Shown: one piece after another, positions 33,498-40,593 of the stretch
How positions within the stretch are numbered: position 1 is the first letter of the stretch
Layout of the letters: every line of letters starts with the position of its first letter
NCBI GenBank assembly: GCA_012840225.1
Contig: DULU01000092.1
Location: 1-54,502, forward strand
From: Bacillota bacterium
GTDB lineage: Bacteria > Bacillota > Limnochordia > DTU080
Reading direction: 5' to 3'
Length of the DNA stretch: 54,502 nucleotides
Program-made: the position numbers and the translations under genes
Notes under the pieces: generated by a model
What the model was told of the DNA's origin: nothing
Seen by the model: only the letters and a program-made list of their open reading frames with translations
Databases searched by the model: none

Positions 33498-34187
33498 GTG
33501 AAGACAATGAAGCAAAAAGAAGCGGCACAGGAGTTGGTCGGGAGCCTGAACCGGCTGGGCCTGCCGGCGCATTTGGGAGAAGCTGTGGGTGAATATGGCT
33601 GGTCTGTTTGTATTGAGGGGCAGCCGGGGCGGGTAGTGGTATATTTCGGTAAAAACGGCCGCAAGATGGTGTCCGAGCTGAAAAAAGCGACGCCCGCTCT
33701 GCAGGAGCAGTTGCGGCAGGCCTGGGAGGAAGCGGGCTCTCTTCCGGCCGGGAGCGAAAAAGGGGTGCAGATCTGGGTGGACGGCTCCTGCGTGTTGGCC
33801 GGCGGGCAGAGCCGGCTGGGGTGGGGTTTGCTCATTTTCCGGGACGGCCGGGAAATCTGCCGGGAGAGCGGCTCCGATATCCCGCCTGAAGCCGGTTCCA
33901 TGCGCAATGTGGCCGGCGAGATTTTCGCCGTGCTGCGCGCCCTCCGCTGGTGCCGGGAAAAAGACATCAAGAGCGTCACTATTCATTATGATTATGAAGG
34001 GCTGGAAAAATGGGCGCTCGGGCAGTGGCAGGCCAATAACCCCTTCACCCGCCGGTATGCTGAAGCCGTGCGGACCTCAGGGATCATCATCACCTGGAAA
34101 AAGGTGAGAGCCCACTCAGGCGACAGGTTCAATACCGAAGTCGACCGCCTGGCGCAGGAGGCGGCCCGGGCAGCTTTTTCGATATAA
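33498..34187 (+). CDS. RNase H-family protein with an extra N-terminal domain
   Basis: The C-terminal half is an RNase HI fold with catalytic carboxylates D95 (WVDGS), E141 (GEIFAV), D165 (HYDYEG) and D216 (NTEVDRLA), plus the histidine of RAHSGD, so hydrolysis of RNA in RNA-DNA hybrids is likely. The first 85 or so residues form a separate small domain (with VVVYFGKNGRKMVSELKKA) that is not the classical caulimovirus-type hybrid-binding domain as far as can be seen. GTG at 33498 is chosen for GGAGGG at 33488-33493; an ATG at 33450 overlaps truA. Confidence 0.75.
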   Translation: MKTMKQKEAAQELVGSLNRLGLPAHLGEAVGEYGWSVCIEGQPGRVVVYFGKNGRKMVSELKKATPALQEQLRQAWEEAGSLPAGSEKGVQIWVDGSCVLAGGQSRLGWGLLIFRDGREICRESGSDIPPEAGSMRNVAGEIFAVLRALRWCREKDIKSVTIHYDYEGLEKWALGQWQANNPFTRRYAEAVRTSGIIITWKKVRAHSGDRFNTEVDRLAQEAARAAFSI

Positions 34188-34235
34188 GCTCCGGACGCAT
34201 CGTGAACCTCCACCTCCAAGCCCCCCTTTGGGCAA

Positions 34236-35291
34236 CTAGACATTAAAGCGGAAGTGTATGATATCGCCGTCCTGCACCAGGTAATCCCGCCCCTCCAGGC
34301 GGGGGCCGCCGTTCGCTCTGCCGTGAAAGCCGTTATGTGCCACGAAGGAGGCATATGGCACCACTTCGGCGCGAATAAATCCCCTGGCGATATCGGAATG
34401 AATCTTACCTGCCGCTTCTTTGGCAGTGCTCCCTTGCCGCACGGTCCACGCTTTCACTTCATCCTCGCCTACGGTGAAAAAGGAGATTAAGCCCAAAAGT
34501 TGATAAGCAGCTTTTGCCAGCTTTTCCAACCCGGTTTCTTTGATGCCGGCATCGGCCAGGAAAAGTTGCCGGTCTTCGGCGCTCAGCTCACCGATCTCCA
34601 TCTCCAGCTGACCGTACACCTCAATCACCGCCAGGCCTTCCTTCTCCGCCCAGGCATGTAGCTGCTCCTTTCCCGGATAGCTCGCGGTGCGGAATTGCTC
34701 TTCATCGATGTTGACGGCAACGATGGCCGGTTTGGCGCTGAGAAAGGTCAATCCCTGCAGGGCCAATTGCTCTTCTTTGGTCAATGGTATGTTTCTGACG
34801 GGTATGCCTTCCGCCAAAGCGGCGCTTAGGCGGCTGAACAACGCCGGATCGGCAGCAGTGCGGGGATTGGCCTTCGCTTCTTTTTGCAGGCGGGTAAGAC
34901 GGGTTTCAGCCAAAGTCCAGTCGGCCAGCACCATCTCTTCCTGAATGGCCCGCACCTGAGCCAGAGGATCGCTCAGGGCATTATCAATAAACGGTACATG
35001 AGGGGCCCGGAAACACCTCACCACCATCACCAGGGCATCCACGCTGCGCAGTCCTTTCAGGAACTCCTGGTTGCGCCCGGGTTCCATGCCTGGTACCACC
35101 GTGGCTTCTATCTGAGCGTAGCTGATTTTGCGCGGTTTATAATAAGCGACTAAATTGTCCATTCTCGGGTCCGGCACTTTGGCCACCCCGACCATGGTCT
35201 GATCTTTGCCCCGGTTTTCCTGGATGTTGGTGAGCAGACGGAAGAGAGTATGTTTACCCACTTGGGGCAGACCGATGATGCCGATTTGCAC
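34236..35291 (-). CDS. YchF-like P-loop NTPase with TGS/DUF933 C-terminus
   Basis: A 351-residue member of the Obg/YchF group. The N-terminal G domain starts MQIGIIGLPQVGKHTLF; the Walker A is GLPQVGKHT, where the residue after the lysine is His rather than the Ser/Thr that binds magnesium. The specificity motif reads VNIDE, as in ATP-preferring YchF rather than NKxD. The C-terminus (LEGRDYLVQDGDIIHFRFNV) is the standard YchF TGS-type end. GTG start behind AAAGGAG. Probably ribosome-linked by family; the altered motif makes its nucleotide activity uncertain. Confidence 0.8.
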   Translation of the reverse strand: MQIGIIGLPQVGKHTLFRLLTNIQENRGKDQTMVGVAKVPDPRMDNLVAYYKPRKISYAQIEATVVPGMEPGRNQEFLKGLRSVDALVMVVRCFRAPHVPFIDNALSDPLAQVRAIQEEMVLADWTLAETRLTRLQKEAKANPRTAADPALFSRLSAALAEGIPVRNIPLTKEEQLALQGLTFLSAKPAIVAVNIDEEQFRTASYPGKEQLHAWAEKEGLAVIEVYGQLEMEIGELSAEDRQLFLADAGIKETGLEKLAKAAYQLLGLISFFTVGEDEVKAWTVRQGSTAKEAAGKIHSDIARGFIRAEVVPYASFVAHNGFHGRANGGPRLEGRDYLVQDGDIIHFRFNV

Positions 35292-35320
35292 AGTGACAGA
35301 TCTCCTTTCAACAAATTGCT

Positions 35321-35349
35321 ATGTTACCAGGTATTCAAGGTTTGTACAA
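35321..35349 (-). promoter_or_regulatory. Candidate promoter for the YchF-like gene
   Basis: On the minus strand, TTGTAC (35349-35344), a 17-base spacer and TAACAT (35326-35321) form a moderate sigma-A type promoter 30 bases before the GTG start. Confidence 0.45.
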
Positions 35350-35520
35350 GAGGTAAGGCGGCTACAGCAGTTACAACATAGCGGTTATCCGGGGCGGGAT
35401 GTGCAACAGTTGAATAGACGGAGCAGAACAGATTAAAAAAGATAGCACAACAAATTATATAAGTTGCAGGAAAAGGACAGACGATGTGGTAGTGTTATAG
35501 CGACGCGCCCTATAAAGAAG

Positions 35521-35552
35521 GGTGAGCGTTTTTTGGGGTGAGCGTTTCTTGA
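35521..35552 (+). repeat. Tandem 16-base direct repeat at the regulator start
   Basis: GGTGAGCGTTTTTTGG (35521-35536) is followed at once by GGTGAGCGTTTCTTGA (35537-35552), two differences in 16. The second copy contains the TTG start of the LacI-type gene and its GGGGTGA binding site. It may be a duplicated initiation region or paired operator half-sites; function is unknown. The rest of the 35292-35520 gap is AT-richer than its surroundings and holds no gene. Confidence 0.6.
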
Positions 35553-36601
35553 GCGGTAGACCAGTGACCCAGACCGACATTGCCAAGATGTTAGGCTTTT
35601 CCAAGTCGACCGTTTCGCGGGCCCTGAATGGGGATCCCCGCATTTCTCCTGAGACCCGGCGGAAAATAGAAGAGGAAGCCCTGAAACTGAATTATAAGCT
35701 GGTGAAGAGCCCGGCAGGGAGCGGTGAGCAGCCTGAGGCGGCCGGTAAGGCTCTTCCCGGCATCAAGACCATCACCGCCTTGGTACGCAACCCTGCTCTG
35801 CGCAGTTTCTACAGCGAAGCCTTTCTGGTCATCTCCGAATATGGCCGCGAAGCTTCATACAAATTCGACATCGATCAGGCACCTGAAGGGGAGACCATCC
35901 CGTCCGGGGTGCGCCGCTGCCTGCAAAACGGGGCAGACGCGGTCTTCCTTTTCACCCGGGAGGAAATCGGCGAAGAGGATGCTTGTCGCCTGCAGGAGCT
36001 GAAGGCGCCGGTGATCCTGATCGGGCGCCATGTGGAAGGCAAAAGCGCCGCCGTCACCTTCGACGATTATGCCGTCGGCGTGCTGGCCGCCCGCTACCTC
36101 TATAGATTGGGCCACCGGCGCATCGCTTATATTGCCGGACCGCTGCATTCCACCTCCCAGCGGGAGCGCCTGGCCGGCTTTCGCATGGGGCTTGAACGGT
36201 TGGGCTGCTATAACAGCATCTATTTTTCCCCGCCGGTGGGAGACGACGTGGTAGGGGACGTGCGCATCAGGGTGCAGCAGCTCCTCTCCCTCTCTAGGCC
36301 GCCGACCGCCATCTGGGCGCTGAACGACTTCGCCGCCGGCATCGCCATCGCCACCATCCAGATGGCCGGTTTATCGGTGCCTGGCGATATCTCGGTGATG
36401 GGCTTCGACCGCAATCATCTGGCTGCCTCGGTGAGCATCACCACCTTTGATTTTCGCTGTTCGGAATTAGGCCGGCAAGCGCTGTACCTCCTGGAAGGGC
36501 TGGTGAGGGGTGTGGTGAAGAGCCCGGTGCGCTTGTGCGTGGTGCCCATATTGATAGAAGGCCATTCCACCGGACCGCCGCCCGCGGCCGGTGCGGAATA
36601 G
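35549..36601 (+). CDS. LacI-family transcriptional regulator
   Basis: A 350-residue sugar-responsive repressor. Residues 5-50 are the LacI helix-turn-helix (TQTDIAKMLGFSKSTVSRAL, then NGDPRISPETRRKI), followed by a hinge and a periplasmic-binding-like effector domain (GHRRIAYIAGP, RLAGFRMGLE, FAAGIAIATIQMAG, DISVMGFD). TTG at 35549 with GGGGTGA is preferred over GTG at 35522. It lies 139 bases before a sugar-binding protein gene and likely controls it and the nearby oxidoreductase, whose promoter holds an operator-like palindrome. Confidence 0.9.
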   Translation: MSGRPVTQTDIAKMLGFSKSTVSRALNGDPRISPETRRKIEEEALKLNYKLVKSPAGSGEQPEAAGKALPGIKTITALVRNPALRSFYSEAFLVISEYGREASYKFDIDQAPEGETIPSGVRRCLQNGADAVFLFTREEIGEEDACRLQELKAPVILIGRHVEGKSAAVTFDDYAVGVLAARYLYRLGHRRIAYIAGPLHSTSQRERLAGFRMGLERLGCYNSIYFSPPVGDDVVGDVRIRVQQLLSLSRPPTAIWALNDFAAGIAIATIQMAGLSVPGDISVMGFDRNHLAASVSITTFDFRCSELGRQALYLLEGLVRGVVKSPVRLCVVPILIEGHSTGPPPAAGAE

Positions 36602-36646
36602 TAAAGGCAGAGATAAGAAGTGGCAAGAGAGTCAATCCGGGAGAAT

Positions 36647-36675
36647 TTGAGGGGGTGATGCCGGCGCAATAAAAC
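36647..36675 (+). promoter_or_regulatory. Candidate promoter for the sugar-binding protein gene
   Basis: TTGAGG (36647-36652), 17 bases, TAAAAC (36670-36675): four of six matches in each hexamer. Transcription would begin about 60 bases before the ATG at 36741. Confidence 0.35.
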
Positions 36676-36740
36676 CAGTTGGGGGAGCTAAGCGAACATA
36701 TTGGGTTGATGTCAAATTTATCACGACAGGAGGTAACCTG

Positions 36741-38027
36741 ATGAAGCGCCGTTATGTTTTGGCCATGGTGATGATGGGCCTCTTGATGCTGGCCATTTCA
36801 GGTGTGACGCCGGCAGCCCAAAAGACGCTCACCGTAATGCTGGTGCAGGATTATGACAAGGTATTGTGGACCCCCGATGCCGAGCAGTTCATGAAAGATC
36901 ATCCCGACGTCAAAGTGGAGATCGTATTGCAGCCGTCGGGGTATACGGAAAAGATATTGACCATGATTGCCACCGGCATGGCTCCCGACGTCATTCTTGA
37001 GTCGTGCGGCGGTAACATGCTGGAATGGCTCGTGGACGATGTGCTGTTGGACGTGGCGCCATATATCGCAAGGGATGCCGCTTTCTTCAAGGACTGGATT
37101 CCGGAATATATGATGCGTTCCTATTACAAAGGCAAATCCTTCGGTGTGGTCCAGCCCAGAGCCGGACTATATCCCATCTGGTTCAACAGGCGCCTATACG
37201 ACGCCGCCGGCCTGCCATATCCCGATGGGAACTGGGACTTCGATACCTTCCGCGCTCACATGCGCAAATTGACGGTGGATAGGGACTCCGACGGCGTTCC
37301 GGATCAATATGGCTGGCATCATTCCTGGAAGACCTGGGTGCCTTTCCTTTATAACTTCGGCGGCGGCATTCAGGATCCCAATGACCCCAGCATCATCCTG
37401 CTCGACCATCCGAAAACCGTGGAAGCTATGACCTTCATGCAGAATCTGGAATTTGTGGACCGGGTGGCCACGCCGGATCACCGCTTCAACAGCAGCCGCA
37501 CCCTGGAGGCCTTCGCTTCCGGCAAGGCGGCGGTCACCTTGCGTTCGGCTACCTGGTACGGCAGCCTTCCCGAATCTATGAAAGACGGAGAGACGCTCGG
37601 CATCGCCCTCTTGCCCAGCAATCTGAGCACGCCCTATGCTATGACCACCATCAGCGCCTTTGCCATCCCGAAAGATTCCAAAAACCATGATTTAGCCTTT
37701 GAGCTGATCAAATACTTCGTCGATGAGGAGACGCAGCGGCGGTGCAAGGTGGAGAACATGGGTGTGGTGGTGAACCACAAGATCAACAGGGAGTTCTTCC
37801 CGAGCGGCCTGCCGGTCTGGAATCATGATAAGGTGATCACTCAGTCGGTGATGTGCCCTATGTTCTCCGTCGATTACATGATGCCCGACTCGGCGACCGA
37901 TATCATGAGCGCCATGATAAATGCCGTGGTGAGAGATAACGAATTGCCGGCAAAGATCGCCGTCGATCAATATGTACCCCAGATAAGGGAGATCATGAAA
38001 GACTTCCTGGCCAAACTGGCTAAATAA
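36741..38027 (+). CDS. Extracellular solute-binding protein, family 1 (sugar ABC uptake)
   Basis: A 428-residue substrate-binding protein. Residues 1-25 are a signal peptide (MKRR, hydrophobic core, TPAA) with no lipobox cysteine, so the mature protein should be free, not lipid-anchored. The mature part has the family pattern YTEKILTMIATGMAPDVI near the start. A DRDSDGVPDQYGW segment resembles a calcium-binding loop, and FASGKAAVTLR is typical of family 1. ACAGGAGG precedes the ATG. No permease or ATPase is nearby. A strong terminator follows. Confidence 0.9.
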   Translation: MKRRYVLAMVMMGLLMLAISGVTPAAQKTLTVMLVQDYDKVLWTPDAEQFMKDHPDVKVEIVLQPSGYTEKILTMIATGMAPDVILESCGGNMLEWLVDDVLLDVAPYIARDAAFFKDWIPEYMMRSYYKGKSFGVVQPRAGLYPIWFNRRLYDAAGLPYPDGNWDFDTFRAHMRKLTVDRDSDGVPDQYGWHHSWKTWVPFLYNFGGGIQDPNDPSIILLDHPKTVEAMTFMQNLEFVDRVATPDHRFNSSRTLEAFASGKAAVTLRSATWYGSLPESMKDGETLGIALLPSNLSTPYAMTTISAFAIPKDSKNHDLAFELIKYFVDEETQRRCKVENMGVVVNHKINREFFPSGLPVWNHDKVITQSVMCPMFSVDYMMPDSATDIMSAMINAVVRDNELPAKIAVDQYVPQIREIMKDFLAKLAK

Positions 38028-38077
38028 AAGAACCGTTGCCGGTGCGCCGATGCGCCGTTCATCGGTCCACTCAAGTT

Positions 38078-38130
38078 CCGAGCCTGTTCCGCCAAATGAA
38101 GTTCCGGCAGAACAGGCTCGGCTTTTTCTT
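38078..38130 (+). terminator. Strong intrinsic terminator after the sugar-binding protein gene
   Basis: CCGAGCCTGTTC (38078-38089) and GAACAGGCTCGG (38110-38121) form a perfect 12-bp stem, followed by CTTTTTCTT. It ends the plus-strand transcript and lies between two convergent genes. Confidence 0.85.
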
Positions 38131-38180
38131 AAACGTCAGGCGGTCGGTTGTTATCAGACGGCTCGGCGGTCATTTGTCGG

Positions 38181-39221
38181 TCACTTAACGCCGGACCACT
38201 TCTCTTTCAGCATAGCCGAAATCTGTTCATGGGCTTCTGCCAGACCGATGCCCACCGGCTTCTGGCCGGAGACAATGGCATTGATGTATTGTTGCAAGGT
38301 ATCGCGGATCTCCACGCTATACACCGGCCTGAGGTAGGAGTCCTGCCGCTGCAGCAATTCCGGCCAAACCCGATCCCAGGGTGAAGCATTGGCCACCGTT
38401 TCCTGGTATTTTTGGGCGGCCGCTATCAAAGCCGGCAGAGCGCTGGTCATGCGCATGTTGTCGACAACCGTCTCGACAGTGAGGTATTTGATCCAGCGCC
38501 AGGCTTCATTGACATGTTTGGTAGTCGCTCCTATGGAGCGGCCGAAGATGGACAACTCGCTTCCGCCATTTACCAGCGCCGGGTTTGGTCCGAAAGAATA
38601 TTCCCAGGTATTGCCCATGGAGATATGTAATGCTGTATGTGACGGTCCCACCGCTAAACCGATGGGCGCTTTGCCGGAGCGGAAATCGGCGACGCTGCCG
38701 CTATGGGCGAATCTGTCTTTCTGAAATATGTCCTGTAAAAACTGCAACGCTTGAGTGACGGGCGCGGTGTTCAGCCTGCTTTCCCTGGGATTGATCAAGC
38801 GGTCGAAATACCAGCCTCCGGCATTATGCACCCAGACCGGCCAGCGCGACCAGGTGGTGACCACCTGAGCCGCATATTGCTCCACCCGGCCGTCGGCACC
38901 GATGCGCACCAGTTTGCGCCCGAGATCCACCAGGTCGTTCCAGGTCCATTGCCGGTTCCACATGCTGGGCGGCACCAGCCCGGCAGCGCTAAATTTGTCG
39001 TGATTGAAGCCCGCACCTATCACTTGGAAGGAATCGGGGAGGATCCAGCGCATCCCGCCGTTCGGTTCATCAAAGGGAATAGCGGCGCCTTCCACCGACA
39101 CCGGAATGAAATAGGACCAGGAGACAGTGGGATCGACAGAAACCAGCGGGTCAAGATCCAAGAAAAACCCCTGTACGGCCAGGGTATACATCTGTTCCGG
39201 ATAGGCACCGGCTGGGCAGCC
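38181..39221 (-). pseudogene. N-terminally truncated sugar-binding protein
   Basis: The open frame encodes the C-terminal three quarters of a family 1 solute-binding protein (SFQVIGAGFNHDKFSAAGL, NRQWTWNDLVDLGRKLV, FRSGKAPIGLAVGPS, VNEAWRWIKYL). There is no signal peptide. The frame is open only back to 39221, where a TGA (39222-39224) stops it, and none of the three frames upstream restores the missing 80-100 residues. The first ATG is at 39191, without a good binding site. It is most simply a decayed gene; an intact cytoplasmic product is unlikely. Confidence 0.75.
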
Positions 39222-39320
39222 TCAGATGCAAGAGCTCCCACTGATGGCCAGCTTGCAGCTCAGCACAGGCACCGCCGTCGCCGGGCGCCGAGGTAAGCTG
39301 ATATGCTGAAGGGATAGATA

Positions 39321-39389
39321 GAGGGAACTGTGCCGCATGAGATGCTTCTGCCGGGGGCAGGCTGTTCGACAGCGGCGGCCAGTTCCCTC
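39321..39389. repeat. Long inverted repeat downstream of the oxidoreductase gene
   Basis: GAGGGAACTG (39321-39330) and CAGTTCCCTC (39380-39389) are perfect complements around a 49-base loop that has inner GCCGC/GCGGC arms. It lies 28 bases beyond the oxidoreductase stop on the minus strand. There is no good T tract in either direction, so it may protect mRNA ends or be a remnant junction rather than a terminator. Confidence 0.55.
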
Positions 39390-39416
39390 GTTTCTATTCA
39401 TTATCTCAATTATCGA

Positions 39417-40490
39417 TTATGAGAGCCGCGAAAGCGGATTTTGCCGGTGACACTCTTCCATAACGGCGATTTGCTGCCTGACCTGCTCTGGGGTGACCTC
39501 CAGCGGGGCCCCGGCGGTCATGGTTTTGTAGAGCATGGTGTAATAAGACTTGGAAGTGTGGCTGAAGAGCTCCTGGTCTTCCGGCAGATGCCATTCTTCC
39601 TCATACCAGGTGAGATTATCCTTGCAATAGGCCGGATACCCTTTCTCATCCACCAGCGGGATGCGGATCAGCTCTCTCGGCGGTGCCTCCGAGGGTTTGA
39701 AATATCTCCACTGGATATGGTTCATCGAACCTTTCAGGCCGCCGCAGGTGCCCTGTACATTATAGGTGAAGGAAGGATATGCGCAGCAGGAAGAGACCTC
39801 CAGATCGATCACCGGGCGGCCGGGGGCAGAAAGGAGCACTTTGACATAGTCCTCGGCGTCGCCGAAGGTATTGGCCCGATCCATATAGCAGGTTACTTTG
39901 GGCATCACGTCGGTGCCCAGAAGCTGGAGGGCTTGATCCATGGGATGGGGGCCGGTATTCAGCAGGTTGCCGCCGTTATATTCCTGCAAGGTCTGCCAGT
40001 CCCATCTTCTGGCGAACCCGTTGAAGGCGATGCTGATCTGCACGATGCGGCCGAGCACCCCTGAGTCGATCACTTTTCTCACTTGCTGGAAATAGGGGGC
40101 ATACCTGGAATTCTGGTAGACGGCCAAAAGTTTGCCCGACTTTTTGGCCGCAGCGATCAGCTGATCCACTTCGTCGGCCCGGCGGGCCAGGGGCTTCTCG
40201 CAGAGGACATTGAAGCCGTGTGCCAATAGATCCAAAGTGATCGGCACGTGCAGGTGACTGGGAGTAGCGTTTACCACCAGGTCCAGATCTTTCCTGCCGA
40301 AGATGTCGCGATAGTCGCTGTAGACGTCGCAGTTATATTCCGCTGCGGCTCTCTGGCGCCGCTCCTCAAGGGGATCCACCACGGCCACCACTTTATACAT
40401 GCCATCATTATGTTTGCTGGTGAAAAACCGGCCGTGGATGTTGCGGCCGCTGCGGCCCTGACCAAGGATACAAACGCTCAGTTGCTTCAT
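39417..40490 (-). CDS. Gfo/Idh/MocA-family oxidoreductase
   Basis: A 357-residue NAD(P)-dependent dehydrogenase, likely acting on a sugar or inositol-type substrate. The N-terminal Rossmann domain has LGQGRSGRNIHGRF and NATPSHLHVPITLD; the family EKP motif is in LCEKPLARRADE. The C-terminal domain contains NGGNLLNTGPHPMDQAL, with the histidine common at the active site. ATG at 40490 is used; a TTG three bases earlier fits GAGGAG spacing equally well. Its own promoter with an embedded palindrome lies just upstream. Confidence 0.88.
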   Translation of the reverse strand: MKQLSVCILGQGRSGRNIHGRFFTSKHNDGMYKVVAVVDPLEERRQRAAAEYNCDVYSDYRDIFGRKDLDLVVNATPSHLHVPITLDLLAHGFNVLCEKPLARRADEVDQLIAAAKKSGKLLAVYQNSRYAPYFQQVRKVIDSGVLGRIVQISIAFNGFARRWDWQTLQEYNGGNLLNTGPHPMDQALQLLGTDVMPKVTCYMDRANTFGDAEDYVKVLLSAPGRPVIDLEVSSCCAYPSFTYNVQGTCGGLKGSMNHIQWRYFKPSEAPPRELIRIPLVDEKGYPAYCKDNLTWYEEEWHLPEDQELFSHTSKSYYTMLYKTMTAGAPLEVTPEQVRQQIAVMEECHRQNPLSRLS

Positions 40491-40537
40491 CAAAAGCCAA
40501 CTCCTCTATAAGAAAATCCTGGAAGTACAATACTATA

Positions 40538-40566
40538 ATTATAACCCTAACACGTGCTAATGTGAA
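40538..40566 (-). promoter_or_regulatory. Promoter of the oxidoreductase gene with an embedded operator-like palindrome
   Basis: On the minus strand, TTCACA (40566-40561), a 17-base spacer and TATAAT (40543-40538) make a strong promoter. The spacer contains TTAGCACGTGTTAG (40560-40547), an imperfect palindrome centred on CACGTG. That position would block polymerase when bound. The LacI-type protein at 35549 is the obvious candidate binder; this is inference. Confidence 0.65.
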
Positions 40567-40593
40567 TGAACTTGTGCCTTAACTGCCTCAACA

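Noticed and set aside
39222-39224. UGA before the truncated binding protein as another selenocysteine codon
   Set aside because: Upstream residues do not resemble the family, and binding proteins have no redox residue there.
39192-39300. A frameshifted N-terminus for the second sugar-binding protein
   Set aside because: All three minus-strand frames were read; none resembles a signal peptide or the family N-terminus.
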